Of a DNA stretch of 34,606 nucleotides, positions 1 to 10,000 are shown piece by piece (within the stretch, counting starts at the first letter, position 1; each line of letters opens with the position of its first letter). Position numbers and translations under genes: made by a program. The DNA lies in contig JAAYSH010000037.1 in assembly GCA_012518415.1 (NCBI GenBank), positions 1 through 34,606 on the forward strand. The letters run 5' to 3'. Origin of the DNA: Erysipelotrichaceae bacterium. GTDB lineage: Bacteria; Bacillota_I; Bacilli_A; RFN20; CAG-826. The notes below the pieces were generated by a model, which saw only the letters and a program-made list of their open reading frames with translations, was not told the origin of the DNA and searched no databases.

Positions 1-64
1 ACTGTTCCCAAGGGTCAGTAAATCCTTTGAACCGAATTGAAGGTTTTAATGCCTTTTTTGCCAT
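1..64 (-). CDS. hsdS: Type I restriction specificity subunit HsdS (5' end only)
   Basis: Only the first 21 codons lie in the window; the gene runs off its left edge. The peptide begins MAKKALKPSIRFKGFTDPWE, and the IRFKGFTDxWE stretch is the typical opening of HsdS proteins, just before the first target-recognition domain. The ATG comes one base after the hsdM stop codon, with an AGAGG ribosome-binding site inside the end of hsdM, so the two should be translationally coupled. HsdS supplies the DNA sequence specificity of the M2S methyltransferase and of the full restriction complex. The recognition domains are not visible here, so nothing can be said about the target. Confidence 0.85.
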   Translation of the reverse strand, partial: MAKKALKPSIRFKGFTDPWEQ

Positions 65-65
65 A

Positions 66-2822
66 TTAATTACCTCTTAGGAGTTTTTTGAACTCCTCGA
101 GCCCTTTCATGTCAAAATCATCGCCTTCGAGTTCATCGAGCATGGCCGCTAATTCAGATTCTGTATCAGCAATTTCATTATAGATATCACTTAAAGTTGC
201 TTCATATTTTAAGGACAGCATTTCAATTTGCTTAGATAATTCATCAACTAAATTATTAGGTAACATATATAGTTCATCGATCAAAGGAGTAATCCACTTT
301 TGTTTTAACAAATATAGGGCTCTTTCATCACTTAAAGATTTGATCATTTCTTGTGTATCTAAATCAATTTGTACAGTTTTTTCCTTAATATCAGCCTTAA
401 TACTCTTTTCATTATCTAACAATTTTTTTGCTTTGATAACATAATAAGGATACGTATTTTCCTCAAACTGATACTCATTAATAATTCGATTTATTTCTCT
501 AGTAACATTAGTTTTGCCAGGGGTTCCGTCACTATTTTTGACTATGTTCTCCCAGTTTTCAATATGATTTTTTTCAACAAACTCAAGTTTTTCTGCTTTT
601 TTTGCACCTGAATCATACAAAATCAAGTAGTTGTTAAGAACATCAAGTTCTGGGGATTCAATTTCTAATTTAAGACAATTTATTTCTTTATTTAACTCAG
701 TTACATTGAACTTAGTATAATCTTCTGAAATAAAACTCTTTTCTCTGTCATCTTCATCAAATTGTTCTATTAAATCAGTAATTTCTGTTCCGACTTCCTT
801 TAGTTCTTCTTCTAAGGCCGCAATTTCATTTACTTGCTCGCTTAACTCTTCTTGCTGAACTAATGTGAAAGGGAGCACTCTACCTTGCCATCCGTCTTGA
901 ACCTCATCGTTATTTTTATAGATCATTTTGGGATCAACTTTTTTGAGCGATTCAAAGCCTTCCTCTTGGATAATTTCTAAATCATTTGCAATCTCATACC
1001 ATCTCTCTGCAAATATTTGAAACGCGTCATATTTATCAATTAAATTAATGTTTTCAAAACGTCTAAATATTTCATCAGAAACTTTTATTTCGGTCCCTGC
1101 AATATTTATACTCATCGCTGAATCGATAAGATTTTCTTCTAAGAACTCGTCAAAATCATCAAAACTTTGTCTATAGTTATCATTGAAGTTGTTGATGTCA
1201 TCATTTTCATTAATTAGACTTTTAATATCTTTGGCTTTTAAAGAAACATAATTTTCATTAATTTCTTCAAATAATGCTCTTTTTAGGCTTGGAAATTCTT
1301 TCCAATATTGTTTAAGTTCGTTTACCTCTTGTTTTGGTATTCCGCCAAACATTAAGGAATAAATATCGTAAGTTTCCTTTTTGGTGCCTGAGTCAATATA
1401 ACGCGAAATATTTAGGTTATATTCATTTTCTCTAATTTTATCCAAAGAAACTAGTCTAGAGAAGTTTTCGATTTCCGCTCGATTTATAACTGTATCTGCG
1501 ATTCTTTTAATATCGCTTTCTCGTAATTTATTCTTATTGCCAGATTTAACAAAGTTTTTCGAAGCATCGATAAAATGAATATGATGTTCATCTTCTTCAA
1601 ATTCACCCTTTTTAAGAATCATAATGATTGTTGGAATGCCTGTCCCAAAGAAAATATTAGCAGGAAGGCCAATAACGGTTCGAATATTTCCGCGTTCTAC
1701 AAGGTTTTTTCTAATTTTTTGTTCTTCGCCACCTCTAAAAAGTACCCCGTGCGGTAAAACAATCGTAACAATTCCATCCGGCTTAATATGATATAAATCA
1801 TGTAATAAGAAAGCGTAGTCTGCCTTCGATTTAGGCGCGATTCCGTATTCAACGAATCGACTGTTGTTTATATTGTTTTTTGGCTCCCATTTAGCTGAAT
1901 AAGGCGGATTTGAAACAACCGCATCAACAAATACTGGCTCATATGTTCCTGCTGGATCTTCCTCATCAAAATATGGCCAATCTTCTGCTAGAGTATCACC
2001 TTGGCGTGCTTCGATGTTACTAACATTTATGCCTCGCATAATAAGGTTCATTCTTGTTAAGTTATATGTATTAGGTTCCAATTCTTGGGCATAATATTTG
2101 ATTTTATCCCGATCCTTCATTTGCCTTGAAACACTTTTACCAATGTTAATTAATAATGATCCTGATCCGCTTGTTGGATCATAAATTTTTATCTCATCTT
2201 TATCACGCAAGTGATGGGCTACTATTTCACTCATTAAAATTGATACTTCATTAGGAGTATAAAATTCTCCTGCTTTTTTTCCAGCATTAGCTGCAAAGTT
2301 ATGGATTAAATATTCATAAATAAATCCGAGCACATCATAATCATTACTACTTGTTGGAATATCTTTAATTAAATGGATTAAATCTCTGATTGCTTTTGAT
2401 TGTGCACTAGAAGTATCGCCTAATTTTGATAAACCAGTTTGAAGTGTTGAAAATATGTTTTTAAATAATTTCACATAGTTTCGATTATAAGTTCGATCGA
2501 ATGCACTTAAAGCATCCCTAACATCTGCTACTTGAAAATCAATTCCTTTATCGATCCATGATGAGAACAAATGTTCGTATGAAATAAAGTAACCGAGATT
2601 TTCCCTAATAAAATTAAATACATCTTTATTACTTTCTTCAACAGTTACAAGTTCTTCATCTTTCATTCCTGCTTTTATAGTTAAAAACTCAACTTCTTTA
2701 TCAGATAGAAATTTATAAAATATAAGTCCTAATATATAGTCCTTATATTCGCTTGCGTCGATCTTCGATCTCATTTTATTAGCAGATTCCCAAATTTTTG
2801 CTGCTAATTGTTGTTTGGTCAT
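66..2822 (-). CDS. hsdM: Type I restriction-modification methyltransferase HsdM, long form
   Basis: The protein (918 aa) is the adenine-N6 methyltransferase subunit of a type I restriction-modification system. The HsdM N-terminal helical domain covers about residues 5-150. Next come the GEFYTP box (185-190), SAM-binding motif I DPTSGSGS (215-222) and the catalytic NPPY (305-308). The methyltransferase core ends near residue 480. The remaining roughly 430 residues are charged, helical and probably coiled-coil, so the protein is much longer than the classical enzymes (EcoKI HsdM is 529 aa). A good Shine-Dalgarno (AGGAGGA) precedes the ATG. hsdS follows at once; hsdR is not in the window. The family call is secure, while the role of the C-terminal extension is not known. 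Confidence 0.95.
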   Translation of the reverse strand: MTKQQLAAKIWESANKMRSKIDASEYKDYILGLIFYKFLSDKEVEFLTIKAGMKDEELVTVEESNKDVFNFIRENLGYFISYEHLFSSWIDKGIDFQVADVRDALSAFDRTYNRNYVKLFKNIFSTLQTGLSKLGDTSSAQSKAIRDLIHLIKDIPTSSNDYDVLGFIYEYLIHNFAANAGKKAGEFYTPNEVSILMSEIVAHHLRDKDEIKIYDPTSGSGSLLINIGKSVSRQMKDRDKIKYYAQELEPNTYNLTRMNLIMRGINVSNIEARQGDTLAEDWPYFDEEDPAGTYEPVFVDAVVSNPPYSAKWEPKNNINNSRFVEYGIAPKSKADYAFLLHDLYHIKPDGIVTIVLPHGVLFRGGEEQKIRKNLVERGNIRTVIGLPANIFFGTGIPTIIMILKKGEFEEDEHHIHFIDASKNFVKSGNKNKLRESDIKRIADTVINRAEIENFSRLVSLDKIRENEYNLNISRYIDSGTKKETYDIYSLMFGGIPKQEVNELKQYWKEFPSLKRALFEEINENYVSLKAKDIKSLINENDDINNFNDNYRQSFDDFDEFLEENLIDSAMSINIAGTEIKVSDEIFRRFENINLIDKYDAFQIFAERWYEIANDLEIIQEEGFESLKKVDPKMIYKNNDEVQDGWQGRVLPFTLVQQEELSEQVNEIAALEEELKEVGTEITDLIEQFDEDDREKSFISEDYTKFNVTELNKEINCLKLEIESPELDVLNNYLILYDSGAKKAEKLEFVEKNHIENWENIVKNSDGTPGKTNVTREINRIINEYQFEENTYPYYVIKAKKLLDNEKSIKADIKEKTVQIDLDTQEMIKSLSDERALYLLKQKWITPLIDELYMLPNNLVDELSKQIEMLSLKYEATLSDIYNEIADTESELAAMLDELEGDDFDMKGLEEFKKLLRGN

Positions 2823-2872
2823 TATTTTTCCTCCTAATAAACCTTATTTTGTTTATCTTACTTAATACTTAG

Positions 2873-2881
2873 ATTATATCA
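2873..2881 (-). promoter_or_regulatory. Extended -10 promoter for hsdM
   Basis: On the minus strand the sequence reads TGATATAAT, a perfect TATAAT hexamer preceded by the TGn extension, about 50 bases before the hsdM start. No good -35 hexamer is seen 16-18 bases upstream, which is usual for extended -10 promoters. It lies in the 153-base gap after glgA. No hairpin terminator was found in that gap, so read-through from the glg operon is also possible. Confidence 0.55.
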
Positions 2882-2975
2882 TTTTATTTGTTATTTATTG
2901 CTAAAAACCACTTAAAAGAGTAAGACATTACAAAAAATTATGGTTATCGTTAAAATTATATATACAATTATATTT

Positions 2976-4409
2976 TTAAACAATGCTTTTATATAACTTT
3001 AAATAAGACTGCGCAGAGCGACTCCAAGTAAAGTCGCTTTTCATTGCATTTAATTGAAGCTTCTGCAAAAGTGGCTTGTTTTCATATGTATCTAGCGCTA
3101 AATCAGTTTGTTTTTCGATTTCGCTAACATCATAGTCAAAGAAACCAAACCCATTCGCCTTCTTAACATTACTACCATCATAGCCAATAATTGTATCTTT
3201 TAAACCTCCAGTATAGCGAACAATTGGTAACGTCCCATATCTACAGGCGATCATTTGACCAATACCACAGGGCTCAAATAAAGATGGCATAAAGAAGAAA
3301 TCCGCTCCTGCGTAAATTAAATGAGCGAGTTCATTCGAATAACCGATATATATACCAACTTGGCCGGGGAATTCGTTAATTAAATTATTAAGCATTTGTT
3401 CAACTTCATACTCCCCGCTACCTAGAGCAATAAAATAACCGCCTCTTCTAAGTGCCTTTCTTGCCCCAGCAATAATTAAATCAACTCCTTTTTGCCAAGT
3501 GAGTCTTGTAACAATTGCAAAGATCGGTGCATCACTAATGGGTAGATTAAACCGCTTTAATAGCGCATCATGGTTTTCGACCTTATTTTGTTTAAAGTCA
3601 GTTTTGCTGTAGTTTTTTGCGATTAATGGGTCTTTGCTTGGGTCAAACTCTTCATAATCAATCCCGTTAAGAATGCCGCTAAAATCATCTTTTCTTGAAA
3701 GAATGACATGTTCTAGTCCCTTTGCACCTTCTTTAGTTTGTAGTTCTAAAGCATGTGTCGGGGAGACAGTTGTTAGTTTATCCGCTGCATAAATGCCTGC
3801 TTTTAAACTACTAACCGAATCATAAAACTTAAAATGATAGTTATCTAATAGTTCGTAGGTTAAATGATAAAATTCCTGCGCTCTAAATACATCAAGCACT
3901 CCTTGAAAGGCGGGGTTATGAATTGTAAGTACCGTTTTCGTATTTTTATAAAAATCAACGTATTCACCATTATGTTTAATAAGTAACGGAAGCATGCCAA
4001 CTTGCCAATCATGAAGATGAATTAGATCAAGTTTGATATTTAGTTGCTTAAATAATTCAACACTTGCTCTTGTAAAAAAGGCGAAGCGTTCATCATCATC
4101 ACCATATGAATATAAACTTTCCCGGCCAAAATAAAACTCATTATCAATAAAATAAAAGGTAATTCCTTCGTGGTTAAGTTTATAAACATCAGCGTCTTGA
4201 TAGCGCCAGCCAAGGCGAAGTGAAATTTTGCGAACAAACTCAACCTTTAAATTAGGATGTTTTATTTTAATAAGTCGGTAGTAAGGAAGAACGATATATA
4301 CTTCTTCTTTCATTTTGACTAGTTCACGGCTTAGCGCATAAACAACGTCAGCAAGTCCACCTGTTTTTGCAAATGGATTTGATTCGCTAGTAATCATGGC
4401 AATTTTCAT
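2976..4409 (-). CDS. glgA: Glycogen synthase GlgA (ADP-glucose dependent, GT5)
   Basis: This 477-aa protein has the length and layout of bacterial GT5 glycogen synthase, which adds glucose from ADP-glucose to the growing alpha-1,4-glucan in the cytoplasm. The N-terminal domain opens with the ADP-glucose-binding loop KTGGLADV (K15-V22). The C-terminal GT-B domain contains FEPCGIGQ and the RYTGGLKDT segment, both typical of GlgA. It is the last gene of glgC-glgD-glgA: its ATG overlaps the glgD stop by four bases (ATGA), which points to coupled translation and equal expression with the enzyme that makes its substrate. No branching enzyme or phosphorylase gene lies nearby in the window. Confidence 0.97.
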   Translation of the reverse strand: MKIAMITSESNPFAKTGGLADVVYALSRELVKMKEEVYIVLPYYRLIKIKHPNLKVEFVRKISLRLGWRYQDADVYKLNHEGITFYFIDNEFYFGRESLYSYGDDDERFAFFTRASVELFKQLNIKLDLIHLHDWQVGMLPLLIKHNGEYVDFYKNTKTVLTIHNPAFQGVLDVFRAQEFYHLTYELLDNYHFKFYDSVSSLKAGIYAADKLTTVSPTHALELQTKEGAKGLEHVILSRKDDFSGILNGIDYEEFDPSKDPLIAKNYSKTDFKQNKVENHDALLKRFNLPISDAPIFAIVTRLTWQKGVDLIIAGARKALRRGGYFIALGSGEYEVEQMLNNLINEFPGQVGIYIGYSNELAHLIYAGADFFFMPSLFEPCGIGQMIACRYGTLPIVRYTGGLKDTIIGYDGSNVKKANGFGFFDYDVSEIEKQTDLALDTYENKPLLQKLQLNAMKSDFTWSRSAQSYLKLYKSIV

Positions 4410-5527
4410 ACTTCATCTCCTTGATCAATGTAAATTGGTGTTTTTTCATTAGACACAAGTTTTTTTGTATGAATGACTTTCGCCCGTTTATCAACGATTA
4501 CATTATTTAAATGCACATCAGGACCAATATATGAGTTTGAAAAGATAATTGAATTTTCAATAACTGCGCCTTTTTCGACCGTAACGTTACGAGAAATAAC
4601 CGAGCCTCTTACTTTACCAGCGATATATGCCCCATTAGCAACAAACGCATTTTGAACATCGGCGCTTTCTTCATATTGAGCGGGCGGAGTATCATGAGTT
4701 ACTGTATAAATTGGCCAGTCACTTTGAAATAATTGTTTTCTTGTCCGATAATTTAGCATCTCTAGTGAGGCCGCCTTGAAGTTTTCCATTGTATCGATAT
4801 AGCGAATAAAGCCTTTATACTCATATGTATGAATTACTTCATCTTTACCAACACTATAAAGTAAGTAATCATGAAGTCCAAACAGTGATGAAATTGCTTG
4901 TGACTTATCCATAATTTCTATTAACTTTGTTCGATTAATAATAAATGATTGGAGTGAAATATTCGCCTTATTAGACGTACCTTTATTTTCGATTAGTTCG
5001 ACTACTTCATTTTTATCGTTCAACTTAACAATTGAAGAGCCAATAAATGAGGTTTTTGCATTATCAACTTCTGAATAAATAAGAGTAATTTCCGCCTCAT
5101 TGGCGATATGTTCCTTTAAAACATCACGGTAATCAATTCGGGTAATAAAATGAGCGGGTGCAAATACGATATAATCGGCACTGCTGCGGTCAAGGACATA
5201 CATATTCGCGCGAATATTCGCAAAATCTGTATTATAGCGCTCACTACCACCAGAAGCAGCTTCATTAAACATTACCGTTTCATAACCAATCTTTGTATTT
5301 ACATTAAATGTATTACGTGAGCCTAAGTGTTTATTAACTGAGCGTTGATGCTTTTTAACTAAAATACCAATTTGATCGATGCCTGAGTTAACAAAATTTG
5401 ATAAAGGAAAGTCCATTAGGGCATAGCGACCTAAAAATGACAGTGTCGCCATTGGGCGCTCTTTCGTTAATGGTCCAATTTCAGGTGAATAGTGTAAATT
5501 TAAAAATCCAAATAATTTCTTATTCAT
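4406..5527 (-). CDS. glgD: GlgD, non-catalytic/regulatory partner of ADP-glucose pyrophosphorylase
   Basis: The product (373 aa from the chosen start) belongs to the GlgD family, paralogues of GlgC that form hetero-tetramers with it in Firmicutes and raise or modulate its activity. The nucleotidyltransferase fold is recognisable (GRYALMDFPLSN near the N terminus, left-handed beta-helix repeats at the C terminus). The GGxGxRL nucleotide loop of GlgC is missing, as expected for GlgD. A start two codons further upstream exists at 5533, but it abuts the AGGAGG site. The ATG at 5527 sits six bases after that site and is preferred. glgC ends 11 bases upstream and glgA overlaps downstream, so this is one operon. 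Confidence 0.92.
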   Translation of the reverse strand: MNKKLFGFLNLHYSPEIGPLTKERPMATLSFLGRYALMDFPLSNFVNSGIDQIGILVKKHQRSVNKHLGSRNTFNVNTKIGYETVMFNEAASGGSERYNTDFANIRANMYVLDRSSADYIVFAPAHFITRIDYRDVLKEHIANEAEITLIYSEVDNAKTSFIGSSIVKLNDKNEVVELIENKGTSNKANISLQSFIINRTKLIEIMDKSQAISSLFGLHDYLLYSVGKDEVIHTYEYKGFIRYIDTMENFKAASLEMLNYRTRKQLFQSDWPIYTVTHDTPPAQYEESADVQNAFVANGAYIAGKVRGSVISRNVTVEKGAVIENSIIFSNSYIGPDVHLNNVIVDKRAKVIHTKKLVSNEKTPIYIDQGDEV

Positions 5528-5538
5528 AATCATCCTCC

Positions 5539-6660
5539 TTAAATAGCAACAAGTTTAATATCATCGGGGGTACCGATAATTTTTGTTCCTTCTTTAATAA
5601 CTTGTTCCGGTCCAACAACGGCATAAGCAATTTCACAGTTTTTCTCAATAATAACATTGGGCATAATAACCGAATGCGTAACATGAGAATCTCCGTGGAC
5701 TTCTACTTCATTAAAGATAATTGAGTTACTAACTTCGCCTAAAATTATCGCGCCCTGGTTTGTAACGCTGTCTTTAATTCGTGCTTCTTTACCAATGTAC
5801 TGCGGTAAAGAGTTTGTATCTTCAGTATAAATTGGTTTACCTAAAATACCTTTTTCTTTTTTAACGGAGCCAATTTCATCAACGATATCCATGGAAGCGC
5901 GCCAATACGATGAGATTGTTCCAACATCTTTCCAATACCCATCAAATACATAAGCATAAATTTTGTCATTAGCTTTTAGTAAGGAAGGAATAATATTTTT
6001 ACCAAAGTCATGACTACTATTAGGATCGCGTGCATCTTCCATTAACGCTTCGCGAAGTCGCTTATAATTGAAAATATATATTCCCATTGAAGCAAGTGTT
6101 GACTTCGGTTTTGCAGGTTTTTCTTCAAAATCAATTACATAACCGTCTTCATTTGTAATCATAATTCCAAATCTTGATGCCTCTTCAAGTGAAACATCTA
6201 AGACGGCGATTGTTAGAGCGGCATCATTTTCAATATGGGCATTAAGCATTAGTTCATAGTCCATATGGTAAATATGGTCGCCTGATAAGATTAAGACATA
6301 CGCTGGGTCTTTTTCATCTAACCATTCTAAGTTTTGATAAATCGCATCCGCGGTTCCGGCATACCACGCTTGACCTTGGTCGGTTTGTCTTGGTGTTAGA
6401 GTTGCAGTTAGCGACCTAACTCCGTTTAACCCCCACTTTTCACCGTTACCGATATACGTATTTAAAAACGTTGATTCATATTGGGTTAAGACGCCAACGA
6501 TGTTAACGTTCGAGTTCGCACAGTTTGATAAGGTGTAATCGATAATTCGATATTTACCTCCAAACGAAATACCTGGTTTCGCATTTTTATGCGTTAAAGC
6601 AAGTAACCGCGACCCCTTACCGCCTGCAAGAATCATGCCAACTATTTTAGTTTTTGCCAT
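5539..6660 (-). CDS. glgC: Glucose-1-phosphate adenylyltransferase GlgC
   Basis: This 373-aa enzyme makes ADP-glucose from ATP and glucose 1-phosphate, the committed step of bacterial glycogen synthesis. The pyrophosphorylase loop LAGGKGSRL (residues 11-19) is intact. It is followed by KPGISFGGKYRIIDYTLSN and the YAGTADAIYQN segment that is diagnostic of ADP-glucose pyrophosphorylase. Left-handed beta-helix repeats follow at the C terminus. The Shine-Dalgarno GGGAGGAG lies close to the ATG. It is first in the glgC-glgD-glgA operon. The 421 bases upstream separate it from the end of jetC and hold its likely promoter. Confidence 0.97.
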   Translation of the reverse strand: MAKTKIVGMILAGGKGSRLLALTHKNAKPGISFGGKYRIIDYTLSNCANSNVNIVGVLTQYESTFLNTYIGNGEKWGLNGVRSLTATLTPRQTDQGQAWYAGTADAIYQNLEWLDEKDPAYVLILSGDHIYHMDYELMLNAHIENDAALTIAVLDVSLEEASRFGIMITNEDGYVIDFEEKPAKPKSTLASMGIYIFNYKRLREALMEDARDPNSSHDFGKNIIPSLLKANDKIYAYVFDGYWKDVGTISSYWRASMDIVDEIGSVKKEKGILGKPIYTEDTNSLPQYIGKEARIKDSVTNQGAIILGEVSNSIIFNEVEVHGDSHVTHSVIMPNVIIEKNCEIAYAVVGPEQVIKEGTKIIGTPDDIKLVAI

Positions 6661-6676
6661 AATACTCCTCCCTTGA

Positions 6677-6682
6677 ATTATA
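6677..6682 (-). promoter_or_regulatory. Candidate -10 element of glgC, very short leader
   Basis: A minus-strand TATAAT ends 16 bases before the glgC ATG, with GGGAGGAG in between. A start site 6-8 bases downstream would put the 5' end of the mRNA at the ribosome-binding site itself. No convincing -35 is seen. A second TATAAT further upstream (near 6753-6758) is an alternative that would give a normal leader. The same 16-17 base arrangement recurs at two other genes in the window, which supports the closer site. Confidence 0.4.
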
Positions 6683-7081
6683 TTATTATGTTGTCATCTA
6701 TTGCTTACAATTATTTAAAATATTATTTCATCGGCTAAATTGCTCTTAGTCATTATAATCATCACTTTTTGAAAGGAGATTTTTTTAGCTTTGCAATATT
6801 TACTAGCAACTTTCGCAAAAGTTAATATTTTCACTTTCCAAACAAATTATTAGTGCTTTTACTTCTACTATTAGTTTACTACGTAATCAGCTAAATTTAA
6901 TGTCATTAACCTTCAAATCACTTAACTTTTTTTTAAAACATAAAATAACTGCGTTTTTTTCTAACAGTGTTTGAAAAACTTAATTTTTTATCCTGACTTA
7001 GAAGATAAATTATTCAAATACAGCAATAAAACTAAAAATATTCACTAAATCTCACGGTAACAACATGTGATGCTCATAATT
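6683..7081. other. Gene-free spacer between jetC and glgC
   Basis: About 400 bases with no supported gene on either strand. It is the longest non-coding stretch in the window. It is strongly AT-rich, contains possible -10 hexamers for glgC, and shows no clear hairpin terminator after jetC. No tRNA-like, riboswitch-like or repeat structure was recognised. A stray AAGGAG near 6771-6780 on the plus strand is not followed by a usable start codon. Confidence 0.6.
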
Positions 7082-10000
7082 TTAATTTAAAACAAGCTTA
7101 TCTTCTTCTGCATATAAGCGAACATGGGAAGCGTTCCGGCCACGTAAGACAACAAGTGTTTCATCAACGTGTTCACTAATATCAGCGATTTTATCACTTG
7201 GGGCTGATACAATTGCTTGTAAGTTAAACTTTCTTAGTAACTTAATTGATTCACGGATTCGTCCACTGTCCATTTTTGAAAACGCTTCGTCAAAAATAAT
7301 TAAGCGGACCGTGTCCCCAAGTGTTCCTGTTTCATTAACGTGATATAGTTGGGCAAATGAAGCGAGGACGGAGATATAAAATGGTGTTTGCGTTTCTCCA
7401 CCTGATTTTTTCTTAATCATTTTTGATAGACGCTGCGAGCGACCTTCTTTATCTTTAACAACAAGATCAAAGTCTAAATAAGAACGATAATCGGTTAGTC
7501 GTTCAACATTTTTAAGGACTGCTGCACTTGTTTCTTCTTCATTACCAGAAACGATTTGGGCAAATAGTTCTTTCATTAAATTATCGTATTTTTCTAAGAA
7601 TCTTGTATCATCTTCATCAATTTCTAATAATAAATCATCAGTAATCATCTCATAATACGGTAAGTATGTTGATGAGGGTCTCACACTAAATTGGTAAGAG
7701 TCACTACCAAATGTTGAGGCACTTAGTGCATAGTTTAAATCTTCGATTTGATCTTCAACTGTTTCAATCGCTCCCCGAAGTTTAGCGATAAAGTCAGTTC
7801 TAAATTGATGGACAGCTTTAGAGTAAGCGTCATTAATTTTACCTTCATATTCAGGTAGTTTAACTTCGGAAAAGTCACTAAGTTCATCATCATAAATCTC
7901 ATTATCACTCTTATCAATATCGTATGTAAGCCGGTATTCGCGGACATAGTCACGGCGCTCTTTTTGGAGTGTTGAAAAAAGATTATTAACTAAGTACTGC
8001 GAATGCGTAACTTTGACGTTATATTCAGTAATAATTTCTAACGGTGATTTCCCGGCTTCGATTAACTCATTAAATGCTGGTTCAGCGACTTCAGCAATTA
8101 AAAACGGATCATATAGGGAGTTAATTCTTGTTTCGCGCTCATGAATGAGTTTTTCTTCGGCGGGAATTTTTTCTTCACGTAAGTTTGCAACAAGGTTCGT
8201 TAACTTACCTTTTTCTTCAAAGTATGTATTTTGACTTTGCTGCATTGCTGCAATATCTTCATCGATATCATCGATGCGCTTTTGCAGTGAATCTAGCTGC
8301 GCGGTATCATATTTTTCTAACTCTTCTTCTAAATAAGCGATATTTTTCTCAAGACCGCTGATCTTTTTAATATTTTCTAGAGAAACAATTGTTGCCGCGA
8401 TTTCGTTAGAGTTAATAATTTCTAACCGGTTACCTTCATCAATTGGGCGGGAAAGTGCGGTTAATTTATTATTTAGCGAGACGAGATTAGCAATTTCTTT
8501 TTCTTTTGCTTGAAGTTGCTCTTCACCAATTGAACGGCCAATAAAATGTTCAGCATAAAGTCTTGGGTTAAGTTTGCCAAACCCAAAGTTACGGTATAAA
8601 TCACCGTCTTTTGTGATCCCGTTACCGGAATTTCTTGCTGCTTGAATATTACTTGCTTTATGGAGCCGGCCTATGAGGAAGTTCGTGTAGGCTCTTGCAC
8701 CTTCATGGTTAGTAATAATCTCCGTTGCAAGCGAATTATGTTCAGCGACATAACCACGTTCGATAATTCTTGAATCATCGACTAAAGTCGTACCGTAGTA
8801 GTTTTCTTTATCAAGTAAGTTACGAAGTATTTCATAAGCTTCAAGATAATAAGTTGGATCAACGAATAAATTGAATTTTTGATTATGTAAAAATCCTTCA
8901 ATCGCATTCGCCCACTCTTCACTTTTAATATCGACTAAGTCAGCATATATGTCGACTTTAATATCTTTATTATGGCGGCGTGATAGTTCATCTTCAAGCG
9001 CACGCCGAATCGACGTTAATTTCCACTGGTATGATTTGCCGCCTTGTTTCATATCAATTAATTGCTGGCGTAGCAGGGCAAGTTTTTGCGAATTCTCGTT
9101 AATACTTTGACCAAGTGTTAAAGCGAATTTTGCTAGTGAGTCTTTAAATTTAACTAAACTATCGCGCCAGTTATGGAGTGATTCGCTCGAAAGTGAAAAC
9201 AAATCTTTTAACCCCTGGTCACGGAGCGCAAGACTTAAATTTAGGACCTCCGTTGCTTGATCTTGAAGTTCATCAAGTAAAGTAACATTTGCCCGAGAAA
9301 AAATTGAAACATCAACTTTACGTAATTCATCACTTAAAGACTGGGTAACTGCACTAAAAGATGCGATATAACGCGTTAAGTTACTTTGAATTAAGTCAGC
9401 TTCTTTATTAAGTGCATCTAAGTCTTTTTGCGCAGTTTCTTTTTGTTCGAGTAATTCATCGCGGAGCCGATATGTATCTGACATCGCTTTATCTTGAATT
9501 AAGCGCATTTTCTTGCGGTTTAATTCTTGAATATTAGTCTCTGCTTCTTTAACGTCATCATCGATTAAAGCAAGCCGCGCATTCGCTTGTTCAACTTCTT
9601 TTTTATAAGCTTCAAGCCGCTTTAAATCATTCGCATAGCCCGCTTTTTCAACGATATATGAGTTAACTTGCATATTATTATTTTCGCTAACATAGCGGTT
9701 ATGAATATCTTTGATTTTTTCGAGTCTTTCTACACGTTTACGCATATGTTGAGCTTCAACTTCAAGTTTACGGTACTGCATAATATTTTCTTGCATCGGG
9801 GCAATATCAATATTATCTTGCGGATCACAAACATATTCAGTAATAAATGTCGTAATATCAGTAATTGGTGAAAAAGAAACTGATTTCTTTAAAAGTGAGA
9901 AATACTTGTCTTTTAGTCCGCCGAATTGCCGTTTTAAAAATGATTGATACTGACGGTTAGAATCAAAGAAATTAAATTTATTTGGATAATGTTCACCTAA

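Noticed and set aside
2941-2980. AT-rich hairpin-like sequence after glgA
   Set aside because: The similar ATTATAT segments are direct, not inverted, repeats, so no stable terminator stem forms.
6771-6792. Shine-Dalgarno-like AAGGAG on the plus strand in the glgC-jetC gap
   Set aside because: No ATG, GTG or TTG at a proper distance opens a frame of any length.
7055-7080. Possible terminator hairpin after jetC
   Set aside because: Only four base pairs (TCAC/GTGA) with a long loop and no T run.
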